The position numbers were made by a program, and so were the translations under genes. Shown piece after piece: positions 24,681 through 33,667 of a DNA stretch of 64,000 nt. A model generated the notes under the pieces. The model was given only the letters and a program-made list of their open reading frames with translations. It did no database searches and was not told where the DNA came from. Every line of letters begins with the position of its first letter. Within the stretch, counting starts at the first letter, position 1. The stretch covers positions 1-64,000 of the forward strand of contig JBCCRO010000002.1 in assembly GCA_039201605.1 (NCBI GenBank), written 5' to 3'. Origin of the DNA: CADEDH01 sp039201605. Its GTDB lineage: Bacteria > Actinomycetota > Acidimicrobiia > Acidimicrobiales > SZUA-35.

Positions 24681-24801
24681 GACGCGCTCCGGTAGAGGTG
24701 CCAACTCCGCTGGTCAGCAGGCTAGCAGCACCCGGCCGTGATCTCCGAGGCGGTCCCGCGTCGACCGGCCGGCCCGGCCGCGGCGGGCGGTGTCGTCCCG
24801 C

Positions 24802-25806
24802 TCAGCCCGCCCCGTCGCCGGTGGCGGCGGGCCGGTCGGGGTCGGACGACCACTGCGACCACGAACCGACGTACACCCGCGGTCGTCGACCGGTGGCCGC
24901 CTCCATCGCCACCGCATGGTGGCAGGCGCTCACCCCCGACCCGCAGTAGACGATCGGAGCCGTGTCGCCGCCCTCACCGCCGTCGCCGCCCTCGTCCCCG
25001 TCGGTGGCGGCGCCGATGCCGAGCGAGGCGTAGCCCGCCGCCAACTCGTCGAGGGAGCGGAACCGCCCGTCGGCGTCGAGGTTGGTGGGGAACGGCAGGT
25101 TGACCGCCCCGGGCACATGACCGGCCCGGGGGTCGATGGGCTCGGTCTCGCCGCGGTAACGCTCGGCCGCCCTGGCGTCGATCACCAACTCGCCTGCGGC
25201 TATGGCGTCGGCCACCTCGTCGGCGTCGACGGTCGCCTCGCCGGGCCACGGTAGGACCTGGCGTTCCACCGGTTCGGGGGGCGGATCGGCCGGCCCGGTG
25301 GCCGGCTTCCCGGGCCAGGCGTCGAGGCCGCCGTCGAGTACGGCGGCCGACCGGCCCAGGATCCGCAACATCCACACCAGGCGCCCGGCGACCATGCCCC
25401 GGAGATCGTCGTAGGCCACCACCACGTCGTTGTCGCCGATGCCTGCGGCGCCGAGACCGGCGGCGAACACCTCCGGCGTCGGCAGCGGATGGCGCCCGGC
25501 CTCGGGCGAGGCGGGCGAGGCCAACACGTCGTCGAGGCTGACGAACACGGCGCCGGGGATGTGCCCGGCCTCGTAGGCCTCCCGCCCCGACCGGCCGTCG
25601 AGGTAGTAGCGGACGTCGACCACCCGCACCGTGCCGCCCTCGACCGGCGGGGGACCGGCCAATTGTCGGGCCAGACCGTCGGCCGAAACGATCGGCGGCA
25701 CCACCAGGGGCGTGCGCTCGATGGCGGTGGTCGGCAGGCCGACGGCGGTGGCCGGCGGTATCGGGGCCGAGGCGGCGTCGGTGCCGTTCGAGGTGGGGTC
25801 GGTCAT
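24802..25806 (-). CDS. Sulfurtransferase with two rhodanese domains
   Basis: The 334-residue protein has an N-terminal inactive rhodanese domain (VRVVDVRYYLDGRSG, YEAGHIPGAVFV). The C-terminal domain contains VIDARAAERYRGE, GHVPGAVNLPF and the catalytic loop VYCGSGVSACH, whose first Cys carries the persulfide. The CGSGVSA loop is typical of thiosulfate/3-mercaptopyruvate sulfurtransferases of the SseA type. A Gly/Asp/Glu-rich insert precedes the active-site strand. Its ATG overlaps the TGA of the upstream nitronate monooxygenase gene (ATGA), so the two are translationally coupled. Confidence 0.92.
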   Translation of the reverse strand: MTDPTSNGTDAASAPIPPATAVGLPTTAIERTPLVVPPIVSADGLARQLAGPPPVEGGTVRVVDVRYYLDGRSGREAYEAGHIPGAVFVSLDDVLASPASPEAGRHPLPTPEVFAAGLGAAGIGDNDVVVAYDDLRGMVAGRLVWMLRILGRSAAVLDGGLDAWPGKPATGPADPPPEPVERQVLPWPGEATVDADEVADAIAAGELVIDARAAERYRGETEPIDPRAGHVPGAVNLPFPTNLDADGRFRSLDELAAGYASLGIGAATDGDEGGDGGEGGDTAPIVYCGSGVSACHHAVAMEAATGRRPRVYVGSWSQWSSDPDRPAATGDGAG

Positions 25807-26747
25807 GTGGGACGAAGGTAGTCGTCGGCCATGGTGTTGAGCGTGGCGAAGAACTCGTCCCGGCACTGGTGGAGGATGTCGGCCACCGGGCGGACCTCGT
25901 CGATTCGTCCCATCACCTGGCCGCCGAGGGCGATGGCGGCCTCCATGTCGCCCCCGAAGTAGAGCGACTGCGGGTCGCCGAAGTCGCCGAACACGTTGTG
26001 CTCGGCGTAGGCCAGACCCGTGCTCCGGTCGGTCTTCAGGGCTCGCAGTGCGGGGGAGTGACGCTGGTTGAGGAACACGGTGTCGGTCTCGGCACCACCG
26101 ACGATGGCCCGCTTCCAGTTGTCGTGGACCGGGCTCTCGGCCGCCGACACCATCCGGGTGCCGAGCTGTACCGCCTCGGCCCCGAGGGCGAAGGCGGCCG
26201 CCATCGTCGACCCGTCGACGAACCCGCCGGCGGCCACGATCGGCACGTCGACCTTGGATCGGACGAGGGGCAGCAGCACCATCGAGGCCACGGGGTCGGG
26301 GTTCTTGAAGCCGCCGCCCTCCCCGCCCTCGACGATGAGGCCGTCGACACCGGCCTCCACCGCCTTCATCGCCCCCCGCAGCGTGGGCACCACGTGGTAC
26401 ACGGTGAGCCCGGCCTCCTTGAGCTGGGCCGTGTACTGCGTCGGATCGCCGGCCGAGGTCGACACGAACGTCACCCCCTGGTCCACCACGAAATCGACGA
26501 TGCCGGGGTCGCGCACGAAGGCCTGGGCCACGTTCACCCCGAACGGCTTGTCGGTGAGATCCTTCATCTTGCGGATCTCGGTCCGGATGGCGTCGAGCTC
26601 GCCCGAGGAGGTCTCGATGATGCCCATGCCGCCGGCGTTGGACACGGCGGAGGCCAGCTGGGATCGGGCGATCCATCCCATCGGGGCCTGGATGATGGGG
26701 ATCTCCACCCCGAGGGCCCGGGTGATCCGATTGTCGAAGGTCGTCAT
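25803..26747 (-). CDS. Nitronate monooxygenase / 2-nitropropane dioxygenase family FMN protein
   Basis: The 314-residue TIM-barrel flavoprotein opens with RALGVEIPIIQAPMGWIA, followed by SNAGGMGIIETSS. GLIVEGGEGGGF and VPIVAAGGFVDGSTMAAAFALGAEAVQLGTRM are the FMN phosphate-binding glycine clusters of the NMO family. These enzymes oxidise alkyl nitronates or related carbanions; some homologues act as enoyl reductases. The substrate here is uncertain. It is the first gene of a pair with the rhodanese gene. Confidence 0.9.
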   Translation of the reverse strand: MTTFDNRITRALGVEIPIIQAPMGWIARSQLASAVSNAGGMGIIETSSGELDAIRTEIRKMKDLTDKPFGVNVAQAFVRDPGIVDFVVDQGVTFVSTSAGDPTQYTAQLKEAGLTVYHVVPTLRGAMKAVEAGVDGLIVEGGEGGGFKNPDPVASMVLLPLVRSKVDVPIVAAGGFVDGSTMAAAFALGAEAVQLGTRMVSAAESPVHDNWKRAIVGGAETDTVFLNQRHSPALRALKTDRSTGLAYAEHNVFGDFGDPQSLYFGGDMEAAIALGGQVMGRIDEVRPVADILHQCRDEFFATLNTMADDYLRPT

Positions 26748-26872
26748 GGCGACGACCGTACGGCCTGGGCGGTGGCTGGGACCAGCTCATCGGGAACGCG
26801 GCGCTCGGATCCTGGTGACGCCTCGGCACCCTCGCCGGAGCCGCCTCCCCGCCAGACTCGATCGGGGCCGGT

Positions 26873-26897
26873 CCGACGGCTCGGCCGAGACCGTCGG
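26873..26897 (-). terminator. Hairpin downstream of the GGCT-like gene
   Basis: Arms CCGACGG/CCGTCGG surround CTCGGCCGAGA, itself self-complementary. The structure lies 11 nt beyond the stop of the leftward prmA-GGCT unit. Confidence 0.45.
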
Positions 26898-26907
26898 GCG
26901 GCGCCGA

Positions 26908-27609
26908 TCAGCGGTGCCGTCGCAGGTCGGCGGCCAGCTCTGCCGGGTCGACGACACCCCGGTTCCCGGCGCAGGCGGCCAGGCGGGCGGCGGCGTCATC
27001 GGCGTCGAGGCCCCAGGTCTCGATCAGGCCCAGGCCCACGGTGCGCAGATAGGGCGGCTGGGCGGCGGCCGAGGGCGGGTGGTCGGGATCGCCGGTGGTG
27101 AAGGTGGCGACCGGCCGCCCGTCGGGACCGTCGGCCAGACGCAGCACCCGGCCGTACCATCGGCCGGCAACGTCGATGTGCTCGCCCGGCGCCAGATCGG
27201 CCACGTCGAACAGCGGACCGTCACCCACCTCGACCCGAGCCCCGGGCCCCGAGCCCGGGTGGGCGTCCGAGCCGGGCACGCCCATGCCGTTCTCCTGGCG
27301 GAAGACGTCCTCGAACTGCTCGGCGGTGATCAACCACGACCGCCCGAGGGTGGGCGCCTCGCCCGCGGCCTGGGCTCGGGGGTCGAGGAAGGCCACGCCC
27401 CCGCCGCCCCACCCCGGCGAGGCTCCGGCGAACAGCAGCTCATGGGGCAGCTCGGCCCGCTCCCAGCGGCGAGGGGGCGACGGGTCCCGGGCGCCGGCCT
27501 GGGTGGTCGGTCGGGGTCGGTGGGGGACGGGTCCACCGGTGAGGTACACGGCGAACCGGGCCGCCAGCAGGTTCGAGCCGTAGGCGGCGTACCAGACGAG
27601 GTCGGTCAC
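26908..27609 (-). CDS. Gamma-glutamylcyclotransferase-fold protein
   Basis: The 233-residue protein starts MTDLVWYAAYGSNLLAARF, the AYGSN signature of the GGCT-like fold, and continues YLTGGP and LLFAGASPGWGGGGVAFLDP. Members cleave gamma-glutamyl amines or act on related peptides; some homologues are mis-annotated as histone deacetylases. An acidic residue within LITAEQFEDVFRQENG is a possible catalytic base. The GTG start overlaps the prmA stop (GTGA), so it is translated with prmA. The physiological substrate is unknown. Confidence 0.75.
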   Translation of the reverse strand: MTDLVWYAAYGSNLLAARFAVYLTGGPVPHRPRPTTQAGARDPSPPRRWERAELPHELLFAGASPGWGGGGVAFLDPRAQAAGEAPTLGRSWLITAEQFEDVFRQENGMGVPGSDAHPGSGPGARVEVGDGPLFDVADLAPGEHIDVAGRWYGRVLRLADGPDGRPVATFTTGDPDHPPSAAAQPPYLRTVGLGLIETWGLDADDAAARLAACAGNRGVVDPAELAADLRRHR

Positions 27610-28436
27610 CGCGCAGCTCGGCGTCGGTCAGCCGGGGCCAGCAGGAGACCGAGCCAGTCGCCCTCGCGCCGCCGCTCCATCACCGACAGGTCGGGATAGC
27701 AGGCACGGACGGCGTCCTCCTGGTCGACCAGGATGCCGCTGACCACGATCCCACCGTCGGGGGCGGACCACCGCTGCAGCGCAACACCCCAGGCCCGATG
27801 GACCGGGAGGAGCACGTTGACGAGCACGGCGGCCGCCGGCTCCGGCTCCGGGGGCAGTTCGGTGAGCACGTCCACCCTCCGCCCCCCGGTGAGGCCCGGG
27901 TTGAGGGCGAGGGTGGCGGTGGCGGCTTCGACGGCGGCCGGATCGTTCTCCACCGCCACCACCTCGGCCGCCCCGTGGGCCAGGGCGGCGAGGGTGAGGA
28001 CGCCGGTGCCGGTGCCGAAGTCGACGACGGTACGACCCCCGACGGGGTGGTCGGCGTCGAGGGCGGCCAGCAGCTCCAGGCTGAGGGTGGTGGTGGGGTG
28101 CCCACCGTCGCCGAACGCGGCCCCGGGGGCCAGGACGAGGTCGTAACCGGCGACGGTGGCCGCCACCCGCCGGTCGGGGTCGGCCCACGCCGACGGGTCG
28201 ACGGGCTCCACCGCCGCACCGGCCACGGCGGCGGCCCCCAGCGAACTCCGGAGCCGATCGGCCGCTGCGCTAGCCTCGGCCTCAGTGTCGAAACCGGCCA
28301 CCACCCCGCTCATCCCGGACGGTCCCGAGGGATCGTCGGCCAGGTGGGCGACCCCCGAGGTCCCGGCGTCCCACAGCACGGCCGAGGCCAGATCGAGAGT
28401 TGTCGTGTCGAGTTGCACCCGCAGGATCCAGCCCAC
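27606..28436 (-). CDS. prmA: Ribosomal protein L11 methyltransferase PrmA-like
   Basis: From GTG 28436 the product has 276 residues, near the usual 290. The N-terminal third (GWILRVQLDT...LWDAGTSGVAHLAD) is the L11-recognition-like domain. The methyltransferase core has AFGDGGHPTTTLSLELL, then the SAM-binding VVDFGTGTGVLTLAAL and VAVENDPAAVEAA, and NVLLPVH. PrmA trimethylates L11 in Escherichia coli; family members in actinobacteria are presumed to do the same. It is divergent from the Ppx/GppA gene, with only 33 bp between starts, so the promoters must overlap. Confidence 0.85.
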   Translation of the reverse strand: MGWILRVQLDTTTLDLASAVLWDAGTSGVAHLADDPSGPSGMSGVVAGFDTEAEASAAADRLRSSLGAAAVAGAAVEPVDPSAWADPDRRVAATVAGYDLVLAPGAAFGDGGHPTTTLSLELLAALDADHPVGGRTVVDFGTGTGVLTLAALAHGAAEVVAVENDPAAVEAATATLALNPGLTGGRRVDVLTELPPEPEPAAAVLVNVLLPVHRAWGVALQRWSAPDGGIVVSGILVDQEDAVRACYPDLSVMERRREGDWLGLLLAPADRRRAAR

Positions 28437-28469
28437 CTTCGGAGAGGGTACGGCCAATCGAGGGCACTG

Positions 28470-30089
28470 GTGAGCGACGTGCACGCCGCCATCGACATCG
28501 GGACCAACTCCGTGCACCTCGTGGTGGCCCGGGCGTTGCCCGGCGGTGGCTTCGACGTGGTCACCACCGAGAAGAACAGCGTCCGCCTCGGGTCCGGCGG
28601 GGGCGACATGAAGGTGCTGGCCCCCGACGCCATGGACCGCGGCGTCGCCGCGCTGGCCCACATGTTGGATGTGGCGACCAGCCTCGGGGCCGAGGTGACG
28701 GCGGTGGCCACCAGCGCCGTGCGGGAGGCGGAGAACCAGGCCGAGTTCGTCGATCGCGTCCAGTCCGAGTTGGGGCTGACCATCGACGTGATCGCCGGTC
28801 AGGAGGAGGCCCGCCTCATCCACCGGGGCGTGGTGCACGCCGTACCGGTGGGGGACAGCCGGGCCCTGATCGTCGACATCGGCGGCGGCAGCACCGAGTT
28901 CATCATCACCGAGGGGCCCGAGCTGCTCGAAGCCCGCAGCCTCCGGCTCGGCGCCATTCGTCTCACCCAACGCTTCTTCGGCAAGCTCGGGCCGAACGAC
29001 GTCCCCGGAGGCAAGGCGATCAACGCCTGCCGCCGCTACCTCCGGACCGCGCTGAGCGGGGTGGCCCGCGATCTCGGTGGCCACCAGCCCCAGCTGCTGA
29101 TCGGCAGCTCGGGGACGATGGAGGCGGTGGCCGAGATGGTCGCCGCCCGCCGGGGCGAGGAGCCCTCCACCCTCAACGGCTTCAGGTTCACGGCCGACGA
29201 GGTGGCCGAGGTGGTCGAGGTCGTCTTCTCGATGGCCAGCGCCGAGCGCAACACCATCCGCGGGCTCGACGAGAAACGCTACGACATCATCTGCGGGGGG
29301 ATCCTTCTCATCTCCGAGACGATGGCGGCGTTCGACATGGAGGAGATCGTCATCTCCGAGTTCGCCCTGCGGGAGGGCGTGCTCTTCGATCGCTTCCCGG
29401 CCGACACCGGGCACCTGCGCGATCTTCGCCGCTCCAACGCCCTGCGTCTGGCCCAGCAGCTCGACCCCGACGTGGCCCATGCCGAGACCTGCGCCCGCCT
29501 GGCCCTCCAGCTCTTCGACCGGACGGCCGAGGTCCACGGGCTCGACGCCGAGGCCCGACAGGTGCTGGAGATGGCGGCCCTGGTGCACAACGTGGGCATG
29601 GTCATCGCCCACTCGGGCCATCACAAACACACCTACTACGTGGTCCGTCACAGTGAGCAGCTCACCGGGTTCACGGCCCGGGAGCTGGAGCTGATCGCCC
29701 TCGTCGCCCGCTACCACCGCAAGAGCCACCCCAGCGACAAGCACCCCGAGTTCGCCGCCCTCGACGACGACGAGCGGCGGCTGGTCCGGATACTGGCCGG
29801 GCTGCTCCGGTTGGCGATCGGCCTCGATCGGCGCCACAGCGGCCGAGTAAAGGGGGTCACGGTCCGCATCGACGACGACGCCGCCGAGAGCGGCGACGGC
29901 GGCGGGAACGGCAAGGGGAACGGCGGGCCGATCGGTCGTCTGATCGTCGAGCCGGTGGCCAACGGTGAGGACGTGGCGGTGGAGGTGTCGGCCGCCACCG
30001 ACCGGTCCCGCCTGGCCTCGACCGCCCTCGGCGTCCAGATCGTGATCCAGGAGCGGGCCCCCGTCGATCCCGACGTCGTCAGTTCCTGA
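28470..30089 (+). CDS. Ppx/GppA family exopolyphosphatase with C-terminal HD-like domain
   Basis: The 539-residue protein begins AAIDIGTNSVHLVVA, the phosphate-1 loop of the ASKHA fold. Other conserved blocks are AVATSAVREAENQ, VIAGQEEARL and LIVDIGGGSTEF. From ~330 comes an HD-type helical domain with VHNVGMVIAHSGHHKHTYYVV and ARYHRKSHPS. This is the two-part architecture of Ppx and GppA, which hydrolyse polyphosphate and/or pppGpp. GTG 28470 is preceded by GAGGG at 6-nt spacing. A Gly/Asn-rich insert interrupts the last domain. Which substrate dominates is not decidable here. Confidence 0.92.
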   Translation: MSDVHAAIDIGTNSVHLVVARALPGGGFDVVTTEKNSVRLGSGGGDMKVLAPDAMDRGVAALAHMLDVATSLGAEVTAVATSAVREAENQAEFVDRVQSELGLTIDVIAGQEEARLIHRGVVHAVPVGDSRALIVDIGGGSTEFIITEGPELLEARSLRLGAIRLTQRFFGKLGPNDVPGGKAINACRRYLRTALSGVARDLGGHQPQLLIGSSGTMEAVAEMVAARRGEEPSTLNGFRFTADEVAEVVEVVFSMASAERNTIRGLDEKRYDIICGGILLISETMAAFDMEEIVISEFALREGVLFDRFPADTGHLRDLRRSNALRLAQQLDPDVAHAETCARLALQLFDRTAEVHGLDAEARQVLEMAALVHNVGMVIAHSGHHKHTYYVVRHSEQLTGFTARELELIALVARYHRKSHPSDKHPEFAALDDDERRLVRILAGLLRLAIGLDRRHSGRVKGVTVRIDDDAAESGDGGGNGKGNGGPIGRLIVEPVANGEDVAVEVSAATDRSRLASTALGVQIVIQERAPVDPDVVSS

Positions 30090-30186
30090 TCGGGATTTCT
30101 CGGTCCCGGTGTCCTCCGGGCGGGATCCCGTTCGTCGAGTGGTCATCAGCGGCGCCGAGGGAGGCGCCTCGACGAAGGGAACCACG

Positions 30187-30624
30187 ATGACCACCATCCG
30201 TCTGCTCGCCACCGCCATCATGTCCGCCGGGTTCGGCTTCTTCGGCCTGGCCAAGATCGCCCGGCTGTCGGCGGTGACCGGAAGCGACAGCTGGCCCCGG
30301 CTGGCCGAGCCGGTGTGGGCCGCCATCGGCACCGCCGAGGTGGTGGCCGTGGCTGCGCTGCTGCTCGCCCTCCACCCCCGCTTCCGCACCCTGGGCCTGG
30401 CCGCCGCCTCCGGGCTGGCCGTGCTCGCGCTGTGCGCCGTGGTGTTCCACGTCAACCACGGCGATCCGGTGGGCGACATCGCGCCCGCCATCGCCCAGGG
30501 CGGCGTGGCCGCCCTCTACGTCGCCGTCGGCCTCCGGGCCCGCCGTCGGAGCGGCGACACCATCGCCGCCGACGCTGCGACCGCCGAGGAGCCGGCCCGA
30601 CCGGTGCTGGCCGCCGCCCGCTGA
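30187..30624 (+). CDS. DoxX-like four-helix membrane protein
   Basis: The 145-residue protein starts at ATG 30187 (GAAGGGAA upstream). It has about four hydrophobic helices: LLATAIMSAGFGFFGLAKIA, the AAIGTAEVVAVAALLLAL segment, LAAASGLAVLALCAVVF and AQGGVAALYVAVGL. The FGLAKI motif, the length and the helix count fit the DoxX/DoxX-like family, inner-membrane proteins often linked to redox or thiol stress. The gene stands alone, closed by a strong hairpin. Confidence 0.75.
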   Translation: MTTIRLLATAIMSAGFGFFGLAKIARLSAVTGSDSWPRLAEPVWAAIGTAEVVAVAALLLALHPRFRTLGLAAASGLAVLALCAVVFHVNHGDPVGDIAPAIAQGGVAALYVAVGLRARRRSGDTIAADAATAEEPARPVLAAAR

Positions 30625-30669
30625 TCCGCCTCGGCCGACACCCGCTCGGCCGACCGACACCGCAGGCGA

Positions 30670-30699
30670 CGAAGCCCGGGTTCAGCGGCCCGGGCTTCG
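30670..30699. terminator. Bidirectional terminator
   Basis: A perfect 11-bp stem CGAAGCCCGGG/CCCGGGCTTCG with an 8-nt loop sits between the convergent DoxX-like and ogt genes. A short GTTGC pentamer run (about 30718-30740) follows. Confidence 0.8.
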
Positions 30700-30770
30700 T
30701 GGCGGCTGGGCTGCGCCGCGTTGCGTTGCGTTGCGTTGCGCTGCGTCGTGAGGGAGGGTCGGGCTGGGGG

Positions 30771-31265
30771 TCAGAGGGCGGAGCGGGCCTCATGGTCGAG
30801 GAGCCAACGCTTCACGTCGAGGCCGTAGTAGTAGCCGCCGAGCGAGCCGTCGCTGCGGAGTGCGCGGTGGCACGGCACCATCGGCGCCACCAGGTTCCGG
30901 CCGCACGCCGTGCCCGCCGCCCGCACCGCCCGGGGGTTGTCGGTGGCGGCGGCCAGCTCGGTGTAGGTCCGGGTCTCGCCGGCCGGGATGGCCCGGAGGC
31001 CATCCCACACCTTCTGCTGGAGCGCGGTGCCCCGCTGGTCGATGGCCAGGTCGTCGAGGGCGTCGACGCGGCCGTCGAAGTAGGCCAGGACGGCCTTGGA
31101 GATCGGACCCAGGTCGTCCCGGATCGTCATCTCGGTCCGCCGATCGACCGGGAGCCGCTGGTGGAGCGACCCGGGGTCGGTGAAGCCTGCGGCCACCACC
31201 ACGTCGTCGACGGCGAGGATCGTCAGGGGGCCGATGGGGGTGTCGAGGGTGGTGGCGTCGATCAT
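30771..31265 (-). CDS. ogt: Methylated-DNA--protein-cysteine S-methyltransferase
   Basis: The 164-residue protein has the small N-terminal beta domain (DTPIGPLTILAVDD) and the catalytic MGMT domain. The latter contains QQKVWDGLRAIPAGETRTYTELA, the Arg-finger helix NPRAVRAAGTACGRN and the active-site VPCHRAL, followed by GGYYYGLDVKRWLLDHE. It removes O6-methyl groups from guanine by irreversible transfer to the Cys. Its ATG overlaps the TGA of the Ada-AlkA gene (ATGA), so the two are coexpressed as an alkylation-response operon. Confidence 0.96.
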   Translation of the reverse strand: MIDATTLDTPIGPLTILAVDDVVVAAGFTDPGSLHQRLPVDRRTEMTIRDDLGPISKAVLAYFDGRVDALDDLAIDQRGTALQQKVWDGLRAIPAGETRTYTELAAATDNPRAVRAAGTACGRNLVAPMVPCHRALRSDGSLGGYYYGLDVKRWLLDHEARSAL

Positions 31266-32839
31266 GCTGCGTCGCTTTCGGTGGTTGGAGGCGTCGGTAG
31301 GGTCGGTGTCGTGGCGTCGGCGGCGGTCGGCGAGGTCGGTGCCTGGTCGGCCGTCTGCCACAGGGCGAGGGCGGCGTAGGCCCGCCACGGGCGCCAGGCC
31401 TCGGCCCGGCGGGCCAGCTCCTGCCCGGTCACGCCGAGCGACTTGCAGAGGACGAGGTCGGCCTCGGGCCAGCCGTCGGGGTCGCCGAGGGCCCGCATGG
31501 CGACGTAGCCGGCGGTCCACGGCCCGATGCCGGGCACGTCGAGCAACCGGGTGCGGACCTGCTCCCCGTCGCTGAGGGGGCCGAGGTCGACCGCCCCGTC
31601 GGCCACGGCTCGAGCCACCGCCGTGATCGTGTCGCGTCGGCGTTGCGGCATGCCGAGCCCGCTCAGATCGGTGGCGGCGACCGCATCGGGGGTTGGGAAG
31701 CCGGTGGGGCCGGTCTCGGCCGAGGTGTTCGAGACCAGGGTGAGGAGGCGACCGAGGAGGGTGCGGGCGCCGGCGACCGACACCTGCTGGCCCACGACGG
31801 CCCGCACCGCCACCTCGAAGGGGTCGAACGGGCCGGGAAGGCGACCGAGGGGGACGAGGTCGAGGCGGCGGGCCAGCTCCGGGTCGGTGCGCAGGTGGGC
31901 CTCGATCGGCTCCAGATCGGTGTCGAGATCGGCGACCCGTCGCACGACCGGCAGCAGGTCGGCCAGGATCGACAGGTCGGGTAGCGACACGCTGAGGGTG
32001 AGGGCGTCGTCGTCGGGGGCTCGAAGTTCGAGCCAGCCGCTGTCGCCGTCGGCCGGGGTGATGGCGCCGACGGCGGCCGGTGTGGCCGGCCCGGGGGTGA
32101 CGGCGGCGGTCGGTCCGAGGTGCCGGCGGAAACCGTCGTCGGTCACCTCCTCCAACCCGGGGATGGCCCGGGCGGCGAAGAACCGGTGGAGGGCCTCCCA
32201 CCCCAGGCGGCCTCGACACGGGAGTTCGAGGGAGACCGTCCCGCCCGGGGAGGCGTCGCCGCCGGAAGCCGGTGCCGCCCGGTGCCGTCGAAGCTCTGAC
32301 GGGGAGGCGTGGAACGCGGCCCGCACCGAATCGTTGAACTGGCGCAGGCTGCCGAACCCGGCGGCGAAGGCCACCTCGGTCACGGTCAGCGTCGTCTGGT
32401 CGAGGAGCAGGCGGGCCAGCCACAGGCGCCGGGCCCGGGCCAGCTGAAGGGGCCCGGTGCCGACCTCGCGCTGGAGCTCGCGCCGGAGGTGACGTTCGCT
32501 CACCCCGAGATCGGCGGCCAGTCCCCTCACCCCGAGCCGGTCGACGGCGCCCGACTCGATGGCCCGCAGGGCCCGACCGGCGAGATCGGCCCGCCGGTTC
32601 CACTCCGGGTGGCCGGGGGCCAGCTCCGGTCGGCACCGGCGGCACGGTCGGAAGCCGGCCTCCGACGCCGTGGCGGCGTGGGTGTAGAAGCGCACGTTGG
32701 CCTTCTTCGGGGTGCGGGCCGGGCACGACGGTCGGCAGAAGATCCCGGTGGAGGTGACGGCGGTGTAGAAACGACCGTCGAAGCGGGCGTCCCGGCGCCG
32801 GATGACGTCGTAGCAGGTCTCGTGATCCAGAGCGATCAT
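31262..32839 (-). CDS. Ada N-terminal/AraC regulator fused to AlkA 3-methyladenine DNA glycosylase
   Basis: The 525-residue protein has three parts. Residues 1-75 are the Ada zinc domain with Cys35, Cys39, Cys66 and Cys69 (FCRPSCPAR, CRRC), which accepts methyl groups from phosphotriesters. Residues ~80-185 are an AraC-type double HTH (AADLGVSERHLRRELQ, VAFAAGFGSLRQFNDSVR). From ~200 follow an AlkA N-terminal domain and an HhH-GPD glycosylase (VVGQQVSVAGARTLLGRL, LLDVPGIGPWTAGYVAMRALGDPDGWPEADLVL) with the catalytic Asp. Methylated Ada would activate its own operon while AlkA removes alkylated bases. The fusion is known in actinobacteria. The C-terminus is Thr/Pro-rich. Confidence 0.95.
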   Translation of the reverse strand: MIALDHETCYDVIRRRDARFDGRFYTAVTSTGIFCRPSCPARTPKKANVRFYTHAATASEAGFRPCRRCRPELAPGHPEWNRRADLAGRALRAIESGAVDRLGVRGLAADLGVSERHLRRELQREVGTGPLQLARARRLWLARLLLDQTTLTVTEVAFAAGFGSLRQFNDSVRAAFHASPSELRRHRAAPASGGDASPGGTVSLELPCRGRLGWEALHRFFAARAIPGLEEVTDDGFRRHLGPTAAVTPGPATPAAVGAITPADGDSGWLELRAPDDDALTLSVSLPDLSILADLLPVVRRVADLDTDLEPIEAHLRTDPELARRLDLVPLGRLPGPFDPFEVAVRAVVGQQVSVAGARTLLGRLLTLVSNTSAETGPTGFPTPDAVAATDLSGLGMPQRRRDTITAVARAVADGAVDLGPLSDGEQVRTRLLDVPGIGPWTAGYVAMRALGDPDGWPEADLVLCKSLGVTGQELARRAEAWRPWRAYAALALWQTADQAPTSPTAADATTPTLPTPPTTESDAA

Positions 32840-33027
32840 TGGATCCAGTAAACCCCTGGTCAGCCGGACCGGCTAGCGGGAATCGGACAGGGCAGTGGTC
32901 GGGTCGTCGCCCGTCGGTATCGGCCCTGGTCAGGGCGTCGGGGAGGCCGACGCCGACCGGTGCCGAGGCGAGGGGTGACCCCTCCCGGCGGGTCGGGGGG
33001 CTACCGTTGGGTCACGTCGGCCGAAGG

Positions 33028-33651
33028 ATGAAGGACCACCCGTTGCGCCTCGTCGCCCCCCTGCTCATCGCCCTCGCCCTGGTGGCGGCCGGCTGCTCCG
33101 GTGGCGGCGAAACGGCCGAGGAGGCCGCACCGGCCCAGCAGTCGTTGGCCGAGGAGATGATCACCGGCGAGCTCGCCACCGGGGTCGGTCTCGGACCTCT
33201 GGCCCCCAGCTGCAACGACCCCGGCGTCTACGCCGCCGACACCGCCTTCACCTGCACCGCCATCACCGGTCCCGGCGACGTGATCAACGTGCACGGTTCG
33301 GTCAACGGCGACGGCCACCTCAACCTCGCCACCACCAACGTGATCACCGCCGCCGCTCTTCCCAGCTTCGAGACCGAGGTGGCGGCGCTGCTCAACAACA
33401 CCGTCGGCTCCAACCTCACCGCCGAGGCGGTCGACTGCGGCTCGACCGCCATCGTCCTGCCCGGCGACCTGGCGATGACCTGCGCCCTGATCATGCCGGC
33501 CAGCGGTCAGATCTTCGACGTGACCCTCACCATCACCGATCTCGAGGATCGCCGGTTCGCCCTCCGGGTGGCCGACGAGCCCCGCAACCTGGAGCTCGAC
33601 CCCAATCCCGAGCTGGCGCCGCCGGACCAGGGTGAGGGCGCCGGAGGCTGA
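33028..33651 (+). CDS. Lipoprotein with duplicated DUF4333-like domain
   Basis: The ~207-residue protein has a signal peptide with lipobox VAAGC (~residue 23). Its mature part contains two related segments, each with a paired Cys pattern: SCNDPG...FTCTAITGPGDVINVHG and DCGSTA..MTCALIMPASGQIFDVTLTI. This recalls DUF4333-type lipoproteins of actinobacteria. The function is unknown. ATG 33028 is listed, but TTG 33043, with AAGGA 7 nt upstream, may be the real start and still gives a complete signal peptide. It is divergent from the Ada-AlkA operon. Confidence 0.7.
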   Translation: MKDHPLRLVAPLLIALALVAAGCSGGGETAEEAAPAQQSLAEEMITGELATGVGLGPLAPSCNDPGVYAADTAFTCTAITGPGDVINVHGSVNGDGHLNLATTNVITAAALPSFETEVAALLNNTVGSNLTAEAVDCGSTAIVLPGDLAMTCALIMPASGQIFDVTLTITDLEDRRFALRVADEPRNLELDPNPELAPPDQGEGAGG

Positions 33652-33667
33652 TCGGTACGCTCGGTCG

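Noticed and set aside
28437..30491. Long leftward extension of the prmA frame through the Ppx/GppA gene
   Set aside because: The extension lies fully antisense to a certain gene; PrmA homology begins at about 28436.
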